A DNA stretch of 64,000 nucleotides from CAG-1031 sp964391735 (GCA_964391735.1 CAYMNF010000004.1:1-64000); one strand, 5' to 3'. Counted from the first letter of the stretch, positions 18,409-27,950 are shown. Program-made: numbers and translations. Notes: generated by a model not told the origin, from the sequence alone.

Positions 18409-19697
18409 CTCTTTTTCCCAAATTCAGGATTAATCTTTAACAGTGAGGCAACCCATACCGTTGCAAGACAGCAGAGCATTGTCCACCAGAAGAACAGGCG
18501 GTAGCCTAACAGCTCTTGCAGCCATCCGGCGGCCATGCCCGGCAGCATCATACCTAAGGCCATAATGCCCGTTGCAATCGCATAGTGAGATGTGCGCATG
18601 GGGCCCTCGCTGTAGTACATCAGGTACAGGATATAGGCTGCCGTACCGAATCCGTACCCGAACTGCTCGATGCCCACGCAGATGTACACCGTTAACAATG
18701 ACGGGTCATGTACCATCGAAAGCCATATAAAGGTGACGCAGGTCAGGGCCATGGACCAGGCCATGGGCATCATCCAGCGTTTCAACCCCCCGGCAGCGGC
18801 ACAGAATCCCCCGACAACACCTCCGATTATCAGCGCTATCACACCCACAGTACCATATACAAGTCCCACATTGGTGGTGGACAACCCCAAGCCGCCAACC
18901 TCGGGTGTATCAAGCAAAAACGGGTTAATCATCTTCACGAGCTGGGCCTCTGGGAGACGGTACAGGAGCATGAATGCCACCGCAGGCACTACCCCGGGCT
19001 TGGTGAAGAAGGTGGTAAAGGCGCGTATAAAGCTTTCTAAGTCAAGTTTTTGTTGCTGCTTTACATCATCGGACGGGTGGGGAAGTATAAACATGTGCCA
19101 AACTGCCAACAGGCAAAAAATGGCTGAAAGGGCTGTAAACATCGTGGCCCAAGCCTGCGAGACATTCCCGGTTCGCTCCTCCATCACCCCGGCTATGACA
19201 ACCAGCACCCCTTGCCCCGTTACCATGGCCAGGCGGTAGCACATGGTACGTATGCCAACATACACCGACTGGCCATGCTCGTCAAGGGCAAGCATGTAAA
19301 AACCGTCTGAGGCAATGTCATGTGTGGCCGAGGCAAAAGCTGTCAGCCAAAAAGCCGCTAATGTGCCGGTGAAGTATAGAGGGCCCGGCAACAAAAAGGC
19401 GATTGAAGCAAAACTGCCGGCGAGCAGTATCTGCATAACTATCACCCACCATCTCTTTGTACGCAACAGGTCTACCACGGGACTCCACAACGGCTTTATT
19501 ACCCATGGCAGATACAGCCAACCTGTATAGAACGCTATCTCGGTATTGCCGATGCCCAACCGTTTATACATGATAACGGCAATGGTCATCACGGCAACGT
19601 ATGGCAGTCCCTGGGCAAAATATAGGGTAGGGACCCACAAGGCTCCCTTGGCGGTGCTTGACAACCCGGTGTGGCCGCGTGGCCCGGCGGTTACCAT
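18405..19697 (-). CDS. AmpG-like MFS permease (muropeptide transport)
   Basis: 430 residues from the ATG at 19697, which overlaps the end of the SpoIID gene by 7 nt (ATGGTAA). About 12 hydrophobic segments make up the protein. The opening WVPTLYFAQGLPYVAVM is typical of the AmpG/PAT family, which imports anhydro-muropeptides for recycling or acetyl-CoA-type substrates. Adjacency to a SpoIID/LytB protein supports a cell-wall recycling role. A longer frame from 19790 lies inside the neighbour and is unlikely to be used. Confidence 0.8.
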   Translation of the reverse strand: MVTAGPRGHTGLSSTAKGALWVPTLYFAQGLPYVAVMTIAVIMYKRLGIGNTEIAFYTGWLYLPWVIKPLWSPVVDLLRTKRWWVIVMQILLAGSFASIAFLLPGPLYFTGTLAAFWLTAFASATHDIASDGFYMLALDEHGQSVYVGIRTMCYRLAMVTGQGVLVVIAGVMEERTGNVSQAWATMFTALSAIFCLLAVWHMFILPHPSDDVKQQQKLDLESFIRAFTTFFTKPGVVPAVAFMLLYRLPEAQLVKMINPFLLDTPEVGGLGLSTTNVGLVYGTVGVIALIIGGVVGGFCAAAGGLKRWMMPMAWSMALTCVTFIWLSMVHDPSLLTVYICVGIEQFGYGFGTAAYILYLMYYSEGPMRTSHYAIATGIMALGMMLPGMAAGWLQELLGYRLFFWWTMLCCLATVWVASLLKINPEFGKKR

Positions 19698-20977
19698 AGT
19701 TTCTCGAGCTTTGAGCCCCGGTAATAATGCAGCAGGATATCTTGGGCACAATACCCCTGCAAGGACATCATGGCTGCCCCAATCTGGCACAAACCCACGC
19801 CATGTCCCCAGCCGGCACCCCGCAATCTGAACCCGGCGGGAACCCCGTCATCCGCTACCCCGCGGCGCTCAACTATGAATGCCGAACTGTAAAGGTGGGT
19901 GGGTGCAAGCCATCGACGTATCTCCAACTCCTTGCCGATGGTAATCTCACCGAGCGTACCCTTTATCTTCAGGAGCTTGATTCGCCCTGACGGGCCGCGC
20001 TCAATAGGTTCAAGATTCAGAATCCGGCCCAAAGGACGGGGTGAATAGCGACTGACCAGGTCTGAGATTTCCTGTTGGGTATAGTCTCGCGTCCAGCGAT
20101 AGAAGTCGGTGGTCTCAAGGTCATAATCCTTTAAAACCGTAGCAAGCGCTGCTGTGTCGCGTGTATTGCAAAATGCTTTTGGGGAGGTCATCATCCACTC
20201 CTCAGCATTATTCTCATGTGTCAGGTCTGGGAACTGGTCAACCTCTTTGTAGTCGCGGCCGGGGGCTAAGTAGGGGTGCTCCTCCTTTCCCCAACATGTC
20301 TCAAACTCCTCAAACACTCCACCACAGCATTTCGAGAATCGGGCATCACACAGTTCCCCATGGTATGTCAGCACGGTGCCGCGTGTGTTCTCGACGGCTT
20401 GGGCAGCCCTTTGAGCATTGTCCCCGGGTATTCCCTGATATCGCTGACAATGGTCATCAGCACACAGGTCAAACAGCGTGTGGTCAGCCCGGTCATGCCA
20501 GCGCACAATCATATCATCATCCTCAACGGGTCGTTCAGGCTCGGCTTCCGGGTCTGAGTGGCGCCGTTGCAGCATGGCATAGGCCCATGAGCGGGAGATG
20601 ATGGCATGCGCCTCAAGAAAAGCCTCGGGGGCTGACGGGTTCATCTCACTGGCTATTACACTCTTCAGGTACTCCTCGATGTCAACACGGTTTATCACCC
20701 ACAGCTCATCCCCGCCGGCGGGTAGCAGGATAACACCGCCTGTAAAACGTTGCCGGGTATTTCGCTCCCAGTGGAATCCGATGCCTATGGTTACGCCGGC
20801 AACGCTGAACACTCCCTCTTGCCCCTCAGGCAGAAAGATGTGTTTATCCCCGTCGGGCACAAACTCATATTCACCTTGGTAGACTTTGCCGGTTGATTGC
20901 TCGGTAAAAGGAGTTTCAAATGTAATCACTGCTTTGCTGCAGCGTTGCAGGCCAATATGTAATTCAGGGCTTTTCAT
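19691..20977 (-). CDS. SpoIID/LytB domain protein (amidase enhancer type)
   Basis: 428 residues from the ATG at 20977 (MKSPELHIGLQRC). It carries the SpoIID/LytB signature INRVDIEEYLKSVIASEMNPSA near residue 110-130 and the closing motif GWGHGVGLCQIGA near 400. SpoIID is a lytic transglycosylase acting on denuded glycans; LytB-type proteins stimulate amidases. No N-terminal signal peptide is visible, so location is uncertain. The frame continues upstream, but the consensus promoter at 20991-21021 falls inside that extension, which supports the ATG chosen. First gene of the long minus-strand train leading to polA. Confidence 0.88.
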   Translation of the reverse strand: MKSPELHIGLQRCSKAVITFETPFTEQSTGKVYQGEYEFVPDGDKHIFLPEGQEGVFSVAGVTIGIGFHWERNTRQRFTGGVILLPAGGDELWVINRVDIEEYLKSVIASEMNPSAPEAFLEAHAIISRSWAYAMLQRRHSDPEAEPERPVEDDDMIVRWHDRADHTLFDLCADDHCQRYQGIPGDNAQRAAQAVENTRGTVLTYHGELCDARFSKCCGGVFEEFETCWGKEEHPYLAPGRDYKEVDQFPDLTHENNAEEWMMTSPKAFCNTRDTAALATVLKDYDLETTDFYRWTRDYTQQEISDLVSRYSPRPLGRILNLEPIERGPSGRIKLLKIKGTLGEITIGKELEIRRWLAPTHLYSSAFIVERRGVADDGVPAGFRLRGAGWGHGVGLCQIGAAMMSLQGYCAQDILLHYYRGSKLEKLW

Positions 20978-20990
20978 GACATTTAGCAAG

Positions 20991-21021
20991 CAAAAATACA
21001 AAAAACCTGTTATTCGCCAAA
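20991..21021 (-). promoter_or_regulatory. Promoter of the spoIID-ampG train
   Basis: Minus-strand TTTG at 21021-21018, a 19-bp spacer and TATTTTTG at 20998-20991. The start codon is only 13 nt beyond the -7 box, so the leader would be about 7-9 nt. Confidence 0.7.
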
Positions 21022-21042
21022 TTTGGGATGCTTCACCACAAA

Positions 21043-21085
21043 AAATTGAGGCAGATGCCCGGGTTGGTGGCGCCTGCCTCAATTT
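21043..21085 (-). terminator. Terminator after the bamA-ompH operon
   Basis: A perfect 12-bp stem AAATTGAGGCAG (21043-21054) with CTGCCTCAATTT (21074-21085). It lies 20 nt past the ompH stop codon and ends in a T run on the minus strand. Confidence 0.9.
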
Positions 21086-21105
21086 GATTTCTCCTAAAAA
21101 GGGAC

Positions 21106-21603
21106 TTATTTTATGTTCAGAGCCTTTTTAACGTCGTTGGTTACGTCAGCAACGGTTGCGGGGTCAAAGTAGTAGGGGATTTCGCTGGGCACAATCAGGG
21201 TGTAGCCGCCTGCCTGTCCTACTGTTTTGATAGCCTCCATGATTTGCTGCTGCATGGGTTGCATCAGTTGCATCTGCTGGCGCTGAAGGTCTTGTGATGC
21301 ATTCTGGCGGAATTGCTGGATGCGCTGGTCGGCCTCCTGGATCTCCTGCATGCGGCGCTCTCTGATGGCATCGGGGGTGTTGGTGTCAAGTTTCTGGAAC
21401 TCGGTGTATTTGGTCTCCAACTCTTTTTGCAGACGTTCCATCTCTTGTTCAAGGGTCTTGCTGGATTCGGCAAGTTTGGTCTGGGCCTCAGCAAAGGCGG
21501 GGAGGGCCTGCAGTACCTCGTCAGCGTTGCAAATACCGATTTTTTGTGCCGCCATGCTCAGCGGAAGCGCCATCATAAGCGCAATCACTACTTTCTTAAT
21601 CAT
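21106..21603 (-). CDS. OmpH/Skp family periplasmic chaperone (second copy)
   Basis: 165 residues with a signal peptide (MIKKVVIALMMALPLSMAAQ). The mature part begins KIGICNADEVLQALPAFAEA, then a long coiled coil rich in Glu/Gln/Lys (about 40-130), and ends in a beta strand (GYTLIVPSEIPYYFDP). Skp-like chaperones hold unfolded outer-membrane proteins in the periplasm and hand them to BamA. It is the last gene of the bamA operon, 37 nt after its paralogue, and is followed by a strong terminator. Two tandem ompH genes after bamA is the usual Bacteroidales arrangement. Confidence 0.9.
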   Translation of the reverse strand: MIKKVVIALMMALPLSMAAQKIGICNADEVLQALPAFAEAQTKLAESSKTLEQEMERLQKELETKYTEFQKLDTNTPDAIRERRMQEIQEADQRIQQFRQNASQDLQRQQMQLMQPMQQQIMEAIKTVGQAGGYTLIVPSEIPYYFDPATVADVTNDVKKALNIK

Positions 21604-21640
21604 TGTTTATGTGTATTACTGTTATTTGATTTCTTGGGGA

Positions 21641-22159
21641 TTAACGTTGGCTGTATCCAAGACGCTCAAGCAGTTCGTTTGAGACATCTATGCGGGGCGA
21701 TGCAAAGATAATGTCAGCCGATGATGAGCGGTCAAAGATGGCCTGATATCCACGCTCCTCACACAGTTTCTTCACTGCCTCATAAATATCATCCTGGATA
21801 GGCTTAAGCAGGGTCTGACGCTTTTTTGAAAGCTCACCGTCAGGCCCAAAGTATTTGTTGCGCAGGTCAACGGCGGCGCGCTCCTGGGCTACGATGGCAC
21901 TCTCACGGTCCTTTTTCTGTTGGTCGGTGAGGAACACCATGTCGGCCTGATAATTCTTATAAAGGTTGTTGGCCTCAAGCTGTGCATTCTCAACCTCTTT
22001 CTGCCAACGCTGCGACAGTTGGTTGAGTTGCTCATTGGCCATCTCGTAGGCCGGGATGTTTTTCAGAACATATTGCATGTCAACCATCGCAAATTTTTGG
22101 GCTGAGGCTGCCAACGTGGCAAACACTGCAACTGCCAGTGTCAATAATATCTTCTTCAT
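21641..22159 (-). CDS. OmpH/Skp family periplasmic chaperone (first copy)
   Basis: 172 residues from the ATG at 22159 (MKKILLTLAVAVFATLAASA, signal peptide). The mature start KFAMVDMQYVLKNIPAYEMA matches the OmpH family. A coiled-coil tentacle covers about 45-130 and the final strand includes YQAIFDRSSSADIIFA. It serves as a trimeric chaperone for unfolded outer-membrane proteins. The upstream in-frame extension to 22435 runs into bamA and is not used. A near-palindrome lies in the 98-nt gap between bamA and this gene. Confidence 0.9.
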   Translation of the reverse strand: MKKILLTLAVAVFATLAASAQKFAMVDMQYVLKNIPAYEMANEQLNQLSQRWQKEVENAQLEANNLYKNYQADMVFLTDQQKKDRESAIVAQERAAVDLRNKYFGPDGELSKKRQTLLKPIQDDIYEAVKKLCEERGYQAIFDRSSSADIIFASPRIDVSNELLERLGYSQR

Positions 22160-22189
22160 GTTTCTCTGTTTTATTCTATTACTTGCTTT

Positions 22190-22208
22190 CCTTGTCACTG
22201 TGTCAAGG
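22190..22208. repeat. 19-bp near-palindrome between bamA and ompH
   Basis: CCTTGTCACTGTGTCAAGG reads as its own reverse complement except at one symmetrical mismatch pair and the centre. It could form an intercistronic hairpin in the bamA-ompH mRNA or be a protein site. It has no T run, so it is not a normal terminator. Confidence 0.45.
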
Positions 22209-22257
22209 AGGCTGTATTCTTTTTGTTTGACAATCGGCGGATGAAAGGGTTTAACTT

Positions 22258-24918
22258 TTAGAATTCCTGTCCCAATACAAAGTGGAAGTGTGAGCCGCCT
22301 CGCTCGCCACGCACTTTGTCGAAACCGTATGCCCAGTCGATACCCATCAGGCCCACCATAGGCAGGAATATGCGCAGACCCACACCGGCTGAGCGTTTCA
22401 GCGTAAAGGGTTGGAATTTTGACACCTCGGTCCACGCGTTACCACCCTCGACAAACGCGAGGCCGTAGATGGTGGTTGAGTTTGACAGCAAGAACGGGAA
22501 GTGTACCTCGGCAGTGAAACGTGTGTAGGCATAGCCCTCAGAGCCGTAGGGGGTGAGGTCACCGTTGTCATATCCGCGCAGGGCAATAGTCTCGGTGGCA
22601 TAGGTGTACGAGCCTGACATACCGTCACCGCCGACATAGAATGTCTCAAAGGGTGACTTCAGATACTTGTTATAGCTGCCCAACAAACCGATGTCGGCAC
22701 GCGTCATGAAGACCAGGGTATACTTCCCTTCAGGATTGGTAAGCGGGGTAAAGGTGCGGCTCTTGAAGCGCAGTTTCCAGTATTCAATCCAACGATAACG
22801 CTCTTTCTTTGCCTCAGTGGTGTTTTCCTCAGCAAGTTTTTTCCAGTCCTTTTTGCCAAAGAGTGAGGCCGGGGGGGTCAGTGACAAGTCAATCGAGAAT
22901 GTTGACCCCGAACGGGTAAAGTAGGGGTTGTCAATTGAGTTGCGAGACAAGTTGAGGTTGAGCACCAATGCGTTTGACGTTCCGGTATTCATGTAGTACA
23001 GGTAATCCCAATTCTTCAAATAATACCAGTTGTAGGTGAGGGAGGTCTGGAAGGTAAACCAGTCGTCGGGCCAGCTCAGACGTTTTCCCATACCCACCGT
23101 TACACCAATCATTTGCAACACCTTGTTGGGGTCGTAGGCGTTCTCGTAGGCGTTTTGGTAGTAGTTGTTGTAGGTGCTGTTATTGAGGTAGCTGAGTCCC
23201 GACCCTGAATAGTAGTAGGGGTTCTGCCAGTTTGAGTTGTAGTAACTTGAGTTCACACCCGTCTGGCGGCTGTAGTATCCACTGATGCTAAGTTGGTTGG
23301 GTCGCTTCCCGCCAAACCACGGGTCGACGAATGAGAAGGAGTAGGCCTGATAGTAGCGAGCATTCGTTTGGGCTGAGATGCTGAAGGTCTGACCCTCTCC
23401 CTGAGGGATAAAGCCCTTGTAAGACCCCGGGTGGAACAGGTTTTTAATTGAGAAGTTGGTGAACTTTATACCCGCTTTACCGATGATACCGGTCTGGCCC
23501 CAACCCAATGAAAGTTCAAGTTGGTCGTTGGCTTTTGACTCAAGGTTGAAGACAATGTCTACTGTTCCGTTCTCCTCGTTGGGCTCATGTTGGATATCAA
23601 TGGTCTCGGGATTGAAATGACCGGTTGAGGCAATCTCGCGGTATGAGCGCAGCAGGTCGCTTTTGCTGTACAACTGTCCCGGGCGCACACGCAATTCTCG
23701 GCGAATAACCTTCTCATACAATCGGTCATTGCCGTTGATAACAACTTGATTGATACGGGCTTGTGGGCCCTCAATCACTCGCATCTCAAGGTCAATTGAG
23801 TCTCCCTTGACATTGCGCTCGATGGGGGTAACGTTGAAGAAGAGGTAACCGCGGTCCATATACACGCTTGAGACGGCATCCTCATCCTCGGTCAGGCGCT
23901 TGTTCAACAACTTTTGGTTATAGACATCCCCCTTGTTCATGCCCAACAACTCCTCAAGTGCGTTGGTAGACAACACGGTGTTACCAACCCAGTTAATGTC
24001 GTTGACATAATATTTGGGGCCCTCGTCAACCGTGATGAAGACATCGACGTTGTTCTCATCCCACGGGGCAACAGAGTCTGATACTATACGGGCATCGCGA
24101 TAACCTTTTTCGTTATATTTTGCTATGATGCGGTCAAGGTCCTCGGCGAAGTCTGACTGTATAAATTTTTTCTGCTTGAAGAGGTTGCGCAGGGCACGTT
24201 TCTCGTTGGTCTTCTTCATGGCGCCCTTTACGGCGTTGTCACTGAGGACCTCGTTACCATCGATGTATATTTTGTGGACCTTAATTTTGCCGTTGCGGTT
24301 GACATTGATGTCCACAATCATTTCATTCTCATGCGACAGGTCCTCACGGGTAGCTATCTGTACATCGGCGTTCTTAAACCCTTTTTTGTCGTAATAGTCC
24401 TTTATTATCTGCTTGGCCCTGTTGATGATGTTGGGGGTGATGTGGTTGCCTTTCATCAGTTTCAGGCGCTCCTGTATATCATCTTTTTCCCCTTTCTTCA
24501 TGCCGTTATAGTTGATCTCAGAGATGCGCGGCTGTTGGCGCAGGTGTATAGTCAGCCACGCCTTGTCGCCCACAATAGTATCAACCGTTATCTGCACTTT
24601 TGAGAATAGTGCCTGTTGCCACAGGCGGCGAGCCGCGGTATTGATGTCGCTGCCCGGGATTTTTACCATCTCGCCCACACGCAGTCCGGCAAATCCCAAT
24701 ATTGTCGCGGGGTCATAATGCTCGGCACCTTCCACCTCGAGCCCGGCTATCTCGTATGTCTTGGGCAGCCCGGTGAAGAGAACGCGGGGGTTCACAACCG
24801 TGTCGGTGGCCGCCGGCTCGGCACTCTGTGCCATGGCGGGCAGTGCCGCACACAGCAGTGCCGCAAGCAGCATAACGGGTTTCTGAAGTTTCTGAAGGAT
24901 GTATGCAGGGATTGACAT
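22258..24918 (-). CDS. bamA: Outer membrane protein assembly factor BamA
   Basis: 886 residues from the ATG at 24918. The signal peptide runs to about residue 31 (ending ALPAMAQS). Five POTRA domains follow to about 460 (for example ISEINYNGMKKGEKDD, VHKIYIDGNEVLSD, RINQVVINGNDRLYEKVIRRELRV). The beta-barrel carries the VRGF-like region ALRGYDNGDLTP and ends in a C-terminal Phe strand (FHFVLGQEF). BamA is the essential insertase for beta-barrel proteins. A TTG start three codons upstream is possible but would overlap the uppS stop. The barrel is longer than in E. coli, with Tyr/Asn-rich loops, as usual in Bacteroidetes. Confidence 0.96.
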   Translation of the reverse strand: MSIPAYILQKLQKPVMLLAALLCAALPAMAQSAEPAATDTVVNPRVLFTGLPKTYEIAGLEVEGAEHYDPATILGFAGLRVGEMVKIPGSDINTAARRLWQQALFSKVQITVDTIVGDKAWLTIHLRQQPRISEINYNGMKKGEKDDIQERLKLMKGNHITPNIINRAKQIIKDYYDKKGFKNADVQIATREDLSHENEMIVDINVNRNGKIKVHKIYIDGNEVLSDNAVKGAMKKTNEKRALRNLFKQKKFIQSDFAEDLDRIIAKYNEKGYRDARIVSDSVAPWDENNVDVFITVDEGPKYYVNDINWVGNTVLSTNALEELLGMNKGDVYNQKLLNKRLTEDEDAVSSVYMDRGYLFFNVTPIERNVKGDSIDLEMRVIEGPQARINQVVINGNDRLYEKVIRRELRVRPGQLYSKSDLLRSYREIASTGHFNPETIDIQHEPNEENGTVDIVFNLESKANDQLELSLGWGQTGIIGKAGIKFTNFSIKNLFHPGSYKGFIPQGEGQTFSISAQTNARYYQAYSFSFVDPWFGGKRPNQLSISGYYSRQTGVNSSYYNSNWQNPYYYSGSGLSYLNNSTYNNYYQNAYENAYDPNKVLQMIGVTVGMGKRLSWPDDWFTFQTSLTYNWYYLKNWDYLYYMNTGTSNALVLNLNLSRNSIDNPYFTRSGSTFSIDLSLTPPASLFGKKDWKKLAEENTTEAKKERYRWIEYWKLRFKSRTFTPLTNPEGKYTLVFMTRADIGLLGSYNKYLKSPFETFYVGGDGMSGSYTYATETIALRGYDNGDLTPYGSEGYAYTRFTAEVHFPFLLSNSTTIYGLAFVEGGNAWTEVSKFQPFTLKRSAGVGLRIFLPMVGLMGIDWAYGFDKVRGERGGSHFHFVLGQEF

Positions 24919-24923
24919 TGGTT

Positions 24924-25676
24924 TCAATTTGTTGTGTTCACTTGTTCGCTTGTGCGGCCAAAGCGCCTCTCGCGTTTCTGGAAATCGGCTATGGCTCTGA
25001 TAAACTCCTCAGCGCCAAAGTCGGGCCAATATGTGTCGGTGATATATATCTCAGAATATGCTATTTGCCAAAGCAGGTAGTTTGATATGCGCAAATCACC
25101 CCCGGTGCGTATCAGCAGGTCAGGGTCCGGCATGGACGCGGTGGTGAGGTATGCGTTTACGGTCTCCTCGGTAATTTCCTCTGGATTTATGGCTCCGCGC
25201 TGGGCCTCGGTGGCTATGGCGCGCACGGCCTCGGTTATCTCCCAGCGTGACGAGTAGCTCAGGGCCAAAACCAGGCGCAACCCCGTGCAATGTGCCGTGG
25301 TTGCCATGCATGCATCAAGCCGTGCCAACGTGGGGGCTGGGATGCGGCTGCGGTCTCCTATCATCTCAAGTCTGACATTTTTCCGCAGCATCATCTCTGT
25401 CTCCTTCTCGATGGCGTTGACAACAAGCTGCATCAGCATGTCAACCTCTTCGGCCGGGCGGTTCCAGTTCTCGGTTGAGAAGGTATACAGCGTCAGGTAT
25501 TCTACCCCTAAGTTTGAAGCCGTCTCCGTGATGTTGTGTACCGAGGTCACACCCTCCTCATGGCCTTTTGAGCGCATCCACCCGTGCTGCTTGGCCCAGC
25601 GGCCGTTCCCGTCCATAATAATGGCCACGTGGCGCGGGATGCGTGTCATGTCAAGGGTTACTGTATCGGTTGCCAT
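24924..25676 (-). CDS. uppS: Undecaprenyl diphosphate synthase (isoprenyl transferase)
   Basis: 250 residues. The cis-prenyltransferase fold is marked by HVAIIMDGNGRWAKQHG (catalytic Asp and phosphate-binding region, near 18), the TLYTFSTENWNRP motif (near 62) and the closing RTGGDLRISNYLLWQIAYSE (near 190). The enzyme extends farnesyl diphosphate with isopentenyl diphosphate to make the C55 carrier for peptidoglycan and surface polysaccharides. It lies between a DUF6089 gene and bamA, a conserved Bacteroidales arrangement, with 14 nt before it and 5 nt before bamA. Confidence 0.97.
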   Translation of the reverse strand: MATDTVTLDMTRIPRHVAIIMDGNGRWAKQHGWMRSKGHEEGVTSVHNITETASNLGVEYLTLYTFSTENWNRPAEEVDMLMQLVVNAIEKETEMMLRKNVRLEMIGDRSRIPAPTLARLDACMATTAHCTGLRLVLALSYSSRWEITEAVRAIATEAQRGAINPEEITEETVNAYLTTASMPDPDLLIRTGGDLRISNYLLWQIAYSEIYITDTYWPDFGAEEFIRAIADFQKRERRFGRTSEQVNTTN

Positions 25677-25690
25677 GGTCTTTTCTTTTG

Positions 25691-26437
25691 TCAGTCAATA
25701 CGGTTACAGGTGGCACAACGTGGACCGAACTCATAGCTCAGCGTGAAACAGATACCTGAGTACCAGTCGGTATTTTTCAGGAATGAGCTTTTTATGGTGT
25801 ACAGGTCCTTGAGGTCGGGGCCGTCAACCTTGTCGCCGAATACTTTGGTCATCACAAACTCACCACACAGGTTTAGCCGGCGGTTAATCTTGTATCTTAC
25901 CCCTACACCCATGGGCAGGGTAGGGGCAACCGAGGTATTTCCGTCGCATGTTGACAAGCACACCCCTAAGCCGAGGGCCAGATAGGGGGTCCAACGGCGC
26001 AGGCGTTTGTATGTTTCCCCCATGCCGTATGGGAAAAAGTTGAACTCGGCACGTGCACACAGCTCGTAGGCGGTGGCATGGAATTCATACTGCTTGTTCT
26101 CGGGCAAGACATTGTCCCAGTCGGCGGTGTTCCCCGTCAAGGTAGAGATGTTGAACATTCCACGCACGGCAAAGCGGGGTGAGGCAAGATAACGCATGGT
26201 GGCGTTGAAGTTGACACCGGGATGCTTGAACATGTTGCTCTCATTGGCATCACCGAGGTAACCGCTCATGCCTATGCCGGCGCCGATGTCATACTTGTAG
26301 CTCTCAACATCGCTTTCATCCACAACACGTGGCGTTTTGGCGGTCATTGAAACCGTGCCCGCAAGTATACACGCCGACAGACAGACCAGTCTCCCGATCT
26401 GTCCGAAGCATGTTTTTATTGCGGAGGTCATGTTCAT
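25691..26437 (-). CDS. DUF6089-like outer membrane beta-barrel protein
   Basis: 248 residues. The N-terminal signal region (about 1-33) is followed by a small beta-barrel pattern of alternating hydrophobic strands ending in aromatic residues (YKYDIGAGIGMSGYLGDAN near 47, LALGLGVCLSTC near 152). It matches DUF6089, the family that regularly precedes uppS-bamA in Bacteroidales. A role in outer-membrane biogenesis is suggested only by this context. The last residues contain a CATC pair near the C-terminus, which is unusual in a barrel strand end. Confidence 0.8.
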   Translation of the reverse strand: MNMTSAIKTCFGQIGRLVCLSACILAGTVSMTAKTPRVVDESDVESYKYDIGAGIGMSGYLGDANESNMFKHPGVNFNATMRYLASPRFAVRGMFNISTLTGNTADWDNVLPENKQYEFHATAYELCARAEFNFFPYGMGETYKRLRRWTPYLALGLGVCLSTCDGNTSVAPTLPMGVGVRYKINRRLNLCGEFVMTKVFGDKVDGPDLKDLYTIKSSFLKNTDWYSGICFTLSYEFGPRCATCNRID

Positions 26438-26444
26438 GTTCCCT

Positions 26445-27950
26445 TTAATATAGAGGACGGAAAGTTAGGCGGTTTATTACACCTCTCCACACAACGTCTT
26501 GTGTCTCGCCGCGATAATTCTGTCCGCCGAAGATGTAAACGGCCGGGCACTCCCATGATGTTATGGGCGCCGTTACGCGTGACGGGGTTTCGGGGCTGAG
26601 CCAGGGCGGCAATTTTATTGAGGGCTGGGCTTGCCAGTCTGAGGATATACTTATCTCTGAGTCTATCACCAACCCATCGGCATCATAGAATGCCGAGATG
26701 TAGTTGGGGAACTGCAACAGTCGGTTCGCCGCCTGCCAGTGTATACCCCGGTCGGTTGAAATGTAGACGGTGCGGTTGAGGATGGTACCCCCTTGGGGTT
26801 TGCCGCCGAAGGCCAACAGGGCCGACTCCTCGGTAACCTGCCAGATATTGTTGGTGCGGAAGGTACGATAGGGCACAACCGTTATGCCGCTTATGGCAGG
26901 GAGTTCCTTGCCAACACTTATTTTAGCGCATTGTTGCCCGTCAAAGGCCCATACCGTGCCGGTGGCTTTACCGTCCGCAAGCAGTCCTCCACAAATCATA
27001 CCCATAGGCTCGGGAGTCCACTTTGAGGTGAATACAAGCAGCTGAGAGGTGCCGCTGACGGGCATCCCCTCGGGCAGAGGTAGCGTATTGCCATCAGGCA
27101 GAGTCATCAGTTCCCATCCCCCGGCATTCTGCACCGAGCACAAAAGCTGCCCGTTATAGTCGCCGTATATGTGGTGCACTTTATGCCCCTCAGCGGTCCA
27201 TGTGCTTCCATTGTCCAGGGATGTATACAGTGCACCATTGTTGTCTGTAATGGCCAGGCGATCGCCCCACGCATTCAGTTGACGCACCTGTGCCCCGGCA
27301 GGCAGAGCAACACTGTTGTATTGCCACTGAGCAAGCGGGTGCTCGGCCCGGGCCAGACAATATTTGCCGGCATTGTCAACAGTCAGGCACAGGATGGTAC
27401 CCTTGTGCACAATTGTGCGTTGCTCTGCAACATTGCGCAGGTTGGTAGGCAGTGAGCGTTTATATGCTTGGTCCCAATACATTGAGTCCGGTTCACTGCG
27501 GTGCACATTCACCTTAATGGTATATACCCGCGCCAGGTCTCCGTCCTCTGACACAACCTCCAGGCGTGCAGGCCCTTGGCTGAAGTCAATACTGTCGGTT
27601 TGTGAGGCCAGAAAGTTTACGGTGGTGTCATTATCTGAACCGGCACGGCGAAATGACAATCGGCATACACTCACCGTGGGTGTCTTTATGTTTAGCTGCA
27701 GGCGCGACACATCAGTCCCTTTGGGCAAAGAGTCAGCATTGTAGATCTCGGCTTTGTCAAGGTCTATTGAAAAAAAGACTGAGTCAAGATTCTCAAGAAT
27801 TTTTTTGTTAGCCTTTATATTAAAAGCCGTCACGGCCACTGAGTTAGCCTGGACATTTTTTGACAAGTCCTTCTCTTTGTCACTGTTGCAAGCCACCATT
27901 GAGCACAACCCCACGGCGGCAAGTATATATTTTGCAAAGCGCATATTCAT
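26445..27950 (-). CDS. DUF6242-like lipoprotein with BNR-type propeller
   Basis: 501 residues from the ATG at 27950 (MNMRFAKYILAAVGLCSMVAC). Cys after SMVA forms a lipobox, so this is an outer-membrane or surface lipoprotein. Residues about 30-150 form a beta-sandwich region (VYTIKVNVH end). The rest has repeated BNR-like motifs (SLDNGSTWTAEG, STDRGIHWQAAN) that suggest a beta-propeller. It matches DUF6242, a Bacteroidales family of unknown function. It is first in the DUF6089-uppS-bamA operon, 7 nt before DUF6089. A second ATG at 27944 is equally usable. Confidence 0.78.
   Translation of the reverse strand: MNMRFAKYILAAVGLCSMVACNSDKEKDLSKNVQANSVAVTAFNIKANKKILENLDSVFFSIDLDKAEIYNADSLPKGTDVSRLQLNIKTPTVSVCRLSFRRAGSDNDTTVNFLASQTDSIDFSQGPARLEVVSEDGDLARVYTIKVNVHRSEPDSMYWDQAYKRSLPTNLRNVAEQRTIVHKGTILCLTVDNAGKYCLARAEHPLAQWQYNSVALPAGAQVRQLNAWGDRLAITDNNGALYTSLDNGSTWTAEGHKVHHIYGDYNGQLLCSVQNAGGWELMTLPDGNTLPLPEGMPVSGTSQLLVFTSKWTPEPMGMICGGLLADGKATGTVWAFDGQQCAKISVGKELPAISGITVVPYRTFRTNNIWQVTEESALLAFGGKPQGGTILNRTVYISTDRGIHWQAANRLLQFPNYISAFYDADGLVIDSEISISSDWQAQPSIKLPPWLSPETPSRVTAPITSWECPAVYIFGGQNYRGETQDVVWRGVINRLTFRPLY

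Noticed and set aside
18670..19239. Plus-strand 189-codon frame opposite the AmpG-like gene
   Set aside because: Shadow of a membrane protein gene; no recognisable domain.
24919..24927. TTG start for bamA nine bases upstream
   Set aside because: The ATG at 24918 directly precedes a good signal peptide and avoids overlap with the uppS stop codon.
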